Positions 62,221-64,000 of a DNA stretch of 64,000 nt are shown here, piece by piece. Source of the DNA: SHVO01 sp050246995 (GTDB lineage Bacteria > Pseudomonadota > Alphaproteobacteria > Rhodospirillales > Rhodospirillaceae); assembly GCA_050246995.1 (NCBI GenBank), contig JBFWVA010000010.1:1-64000 (forward strand), read 5' to 3'. A model generated the notes under the pieces. The model did no database searches. It saw only the letters and a program-made list of their open reading frames with translations, and was not told the origin of the DNA. Made by a program: the position numbers and the translations under genes. Position 1 is the stretch's first letter, and every line of letters starts with the position of its first letter.

Positions 62221-63123
62221 ATGAACCAAGCTGCCGCGAAAACTCCCATCGTCATCGCCAAAGTGGGCATCATTGGGGCGGGCCAGATGGGCGCGGGCAT
62301 CGCACATGTGTGCGCGCTCGCCGGCTTTGACGTCCTGCTCTTCGACGTAAATTCCGAGCAGCTGAAGAAGTGCGTCGCGAACATCGAGAAAAACATCGCC
62401 CGCCAGGTGAACAAAGGTTTCGTCAGCGAAGCCGACCGGACGGCCGCGCTCGCACGCATCAATACGGCCAGCGAACTTTCGGCGCTTGGCGAACGCGATC
62501 TTGTAATCGAAGCGGCGACCGAGAACGAAGAGATCAAGAAGAAGATCTTCCGCGATCTATGCCCGTCCATGAAGGAGGACGCGATCCTCTGCTCGAACAC
62601 CTCTTCGATCTCCATCACCCGCCTGGCTGCCGTGACCGACCGCCCGGACCGTTTCATGGGCCTGCATTTCATGAATCCGGTGCCGGTGATGAAGTTGGTG
62701 GAACTCATCCGAGGAATCGCGACCGAGGAATCGACGTTCGCCGCTGTGCGCGTGTTCGCCGAAAAGCTCGGCAAGCACACCGTTTCGTCGGAAGATTTCC
62801 CCGCTTTCATCGTCAATCGCGTCCTGATCCCCATGATCAACGAAGCGATCTACACGTTGTACGAAGGTGTCGGCACCGTGAAGGCCATCGACAGCGCCAT
62901 GAAGCTGGGCGCGAATCACCCAATGGGCCCCCTGGAACTCGCCGATTTCATCGGTCTCGATACGTGCCTTGCCATCATGTCGGTGCTGCACGATGGCTTG
63001 GCGGATACCAAATACCGTCCCTGCCCCCTGCTGGCGAAATATGTCGAAGCCGGATGGCTCGGCCGTAAGACGGGCAAAGGCTTTTATGACTATAGTGGAC
63101 CCGAACCCGTCCCCACCCGGTAG
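62221..63123 (+). CDS. 3-hydroxybutyryl-CoA dehydrogenase
   Basis: A 300-aa NAD-dependent dehydrogenase: KVGIIGAGQMGAGIAHVCAL is the Rossmann motif, SNTSSISITRLA and MGLHFMNPVPVMKLVE (catalytic His) follow, and the C-terminal domain ends with GRKTGKGFYDYS. It converts 3-hydroxybutyryl-CoA to acetoacetyl-CoA. It is 62 bases downstream of etfA and probably in the same operon. Confidence 0.96.
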   Translation: MNQAAAKTPIVIAKVGIIGAGQMGAGIAHVCALAGFDVLLFDVNSEQLKKCVANIEKNIARQVNKGFVSEADRTAALARINTASELSALGERDLVIEAATENEEIKKKIFRDLCPSMKEDAILCSNTSSISITRLAAVTDRPDRFMGLHFMNPVPVMKLVELIRGIATEESTFAAVRVFAEKLGKHTVSSEDFPAFIVNRVLIPMINEAIYTLYEGVGTVKAIDSAMKLGANHPMGPLELADFIGLDTCLAIMSVLHDGLADTKYRPCPLLAKYVEAGWLGRKTGKGFYDYSGPEPVPTR

Positions 63124-63137
63124 CCGCATCCCCGCTC

Positions 63138-64000
63138 GTGTCCGCCTCCATCCTCTCTTCCCAGCCAGCGGACCTTCAGGCGCCCTCTTTCATCGATAAA
63201 TTCGCCTCAGGGGGGCTCCGCCCTTACCTGATCCTTTCAGTCCTCTGCGCGCTGCTTTACCTGCCGGGTTTGGCGTCGATCCCGCCGACGGACCGCGACG
63301 AAGCGCGGTTCATGCAAGCGACCAAGCAGATGATCGAGACCGGCGACTACATCCACATCCACTTCCAGGACGAGCCGCGTAACAAAAAGCCCGCCGGCAT
63401 CCACTGGCTGCAAACCGCCGCCGTGAAAATCGCCGGTCGGGATCTTTCGACGTATTGGCCTTACCGCATTCCCTCGGTGCTCGCCGCATGGCTCGCCGTC
63501 ATGGGGAGTTTCGCGTTCGCGCGGCGCGTCAGCGACGCCGCGACGGGATTCACCGCCGCAGGAATCCTCGCCACGAGCTTGATGGTGGTGATCGAGGCGC
63601 ATATCGCAAAGACGGATGCCACGCTTCTCGCGGCAACGACCGTTGCCATGGGGGCGCTGGCGGTGATGTACGTGCGCCGCGAGGGTGCGCGCTTTGCCGT
63701 CGCCCTCGCGCTCTGGAGCAGCCTCGCGGTCGGCACGCTCGTGAAAGGGCCGGTTTCGCTGATGGTCGTCCTCCTCACCATCGCCGCGCTGGGCATCGCC
63801 GATCGGGGGGTAAGGTGGTTGAAACAGGCGCGTCCCCTGATCGGGCTTCCGCTCTTGCTGGCGCTGACCTTGCCATGGCTGCTGGCGTCATCGAACGGTG
63901 GCGGAAGTGCGGGTGGAAACAACTTCATCGTCGAAGCCGTACGGGGCGATCTGATCCCGAAACTCATCGGTGGACAGGAGAGTCACGGCGCGTTTCCCGG
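63138..64000 (+). CDS. ArnT/PMT-family membrane glycosyltransferase (truncated by window end)
   Basis: An open frame starts at GTG 63138 and runs off the window without a stop (287 codons seen). It matches the ArnT/PMT_2 GT-C family: after a first transmembrane helix (YLILSVLCALLYLPGLAS) comes the periplasmic loop PPTDRDEARFMQATKQM with the catalytic Asp-Glu, then NKKPAGIHWLQ and several more helices. Such enzymes use undecaprenyl-phosphate sugars to modify lipid A or proteins. The start is uncertain because no clear ribosome-binding site is seen. Confidence 0.88.
   Translation, partial: MSASILSSQPADLQAPSFIDKFASGGLRPYLILSVLCALLYLPGLASIPPTDRDEARFMQATKQMIETGDYIHIHFQDEPRNKKPAGIHWLQTAAVKIAGRDLSTYWPYRIPSVLAAWLAVMGSFAFARRVSDAATGFTAAGILATSLMVVIEAHIAKTDATLLAATTVAMGALAVMYVRREGARFAVALALWSSLAVGTLVKGPVSLMVVLLTIAALGIADRGVRWLKQARPLIGLPLLLALTLPWLLASSNGGGSAGGNNFIVEAVRGDLIPKLIGGQESHGAFP

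Overview
The window is a gene-dense, GC-rich bacterial chromosome segment without phage, IS or CRISPR features. The class is most likely Alphaproteobacteria: argD-argF-hslO, apaG and etfBA-hbd style housekeeping blocks, an LptG-type LPS exporter subunit, and TPR-glycosyltransferases of the Caulobacter FlmG kind. The order and genus cannot be fixed from sequence alone.

Region 1 (1-17.2 kb): a tRNA-Gly(CCC), a short prepilin peptidase, then a large nonulosonic-acid (legionaminic-acid-type) sugar locus. The plus-strand arm (972-9976) holds a CBS-nucleotidyltransferase (PtmE-like), a HisF-like protein, an acetyltransferase, a PseA/WbpG-type amidotransferase, HisH, a sugar formyltransferase, two oxidoreductases, a CMP-sugar synthetase (LegF/NeuA type) and a surface-carbohydrate protein. 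The minus-strand arm (16209-9980) holds LegB, LegC, LegG and LegI homologues, then a 2OG dioxygenase-like protein and a methyltransferase. Upstream of legB lies an FkbM methyltransferase gene broken at a G7 tract. Together these could make a CMP-activated legionaminic acid with amidino and possibly formyl or methyl decoration.

Region 2 (17.4-48.6 kb): a type II secretion locus interrupted by a glycosyltransferase array. A TPR-GT(GT-A) protein and a TPR-methyltransferase protein precede gspE. Then come six ORFs carrying seven FlmG/GT-B-like modules (one ORF is a tandem TPR-GT-TPR-GT fusion), a small DxD glycosyltransferase and a TPR-only protein. Next is a Ser/Thr-rich secreted protein with its own strong promoter, 5' stem-loop and intrinsic terminator, and then gspF-G-H-I-J-K-L-M-(C-like)-D, a Sel1-repeat protein and two small genes. 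My main hypothesis is a dedicated system that O-glycosylates a highly expressed exported protein with a legionaminic acid derivative and secretes it, with sugar synthesis, transferases, cargo and secretion machine in one locus.

Region 3 (48.6-64 kb): mostly core metabolism. It contains a SIS-domain sugar isomerase, apaG, folE, a secreted hypothetical, hslO-argF-argD, an orphan ABC-2 permease and recX. A minus-strand operon follows with lptG, a PAP2 phosphatase, an unknown, a type III polyketide synthase and an ICMT-like methyltransferase. Then come a cobalamin adenosyltransferase, etfB-etfA, a 3-hydroxyacyl-CoA dehydrogenase and the start of an ArnT/PMT-like membrane glycosyltransferase that runs off the window. 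Many neighbouring genes overlap by ATGA or GTGA, implying translational coupling.
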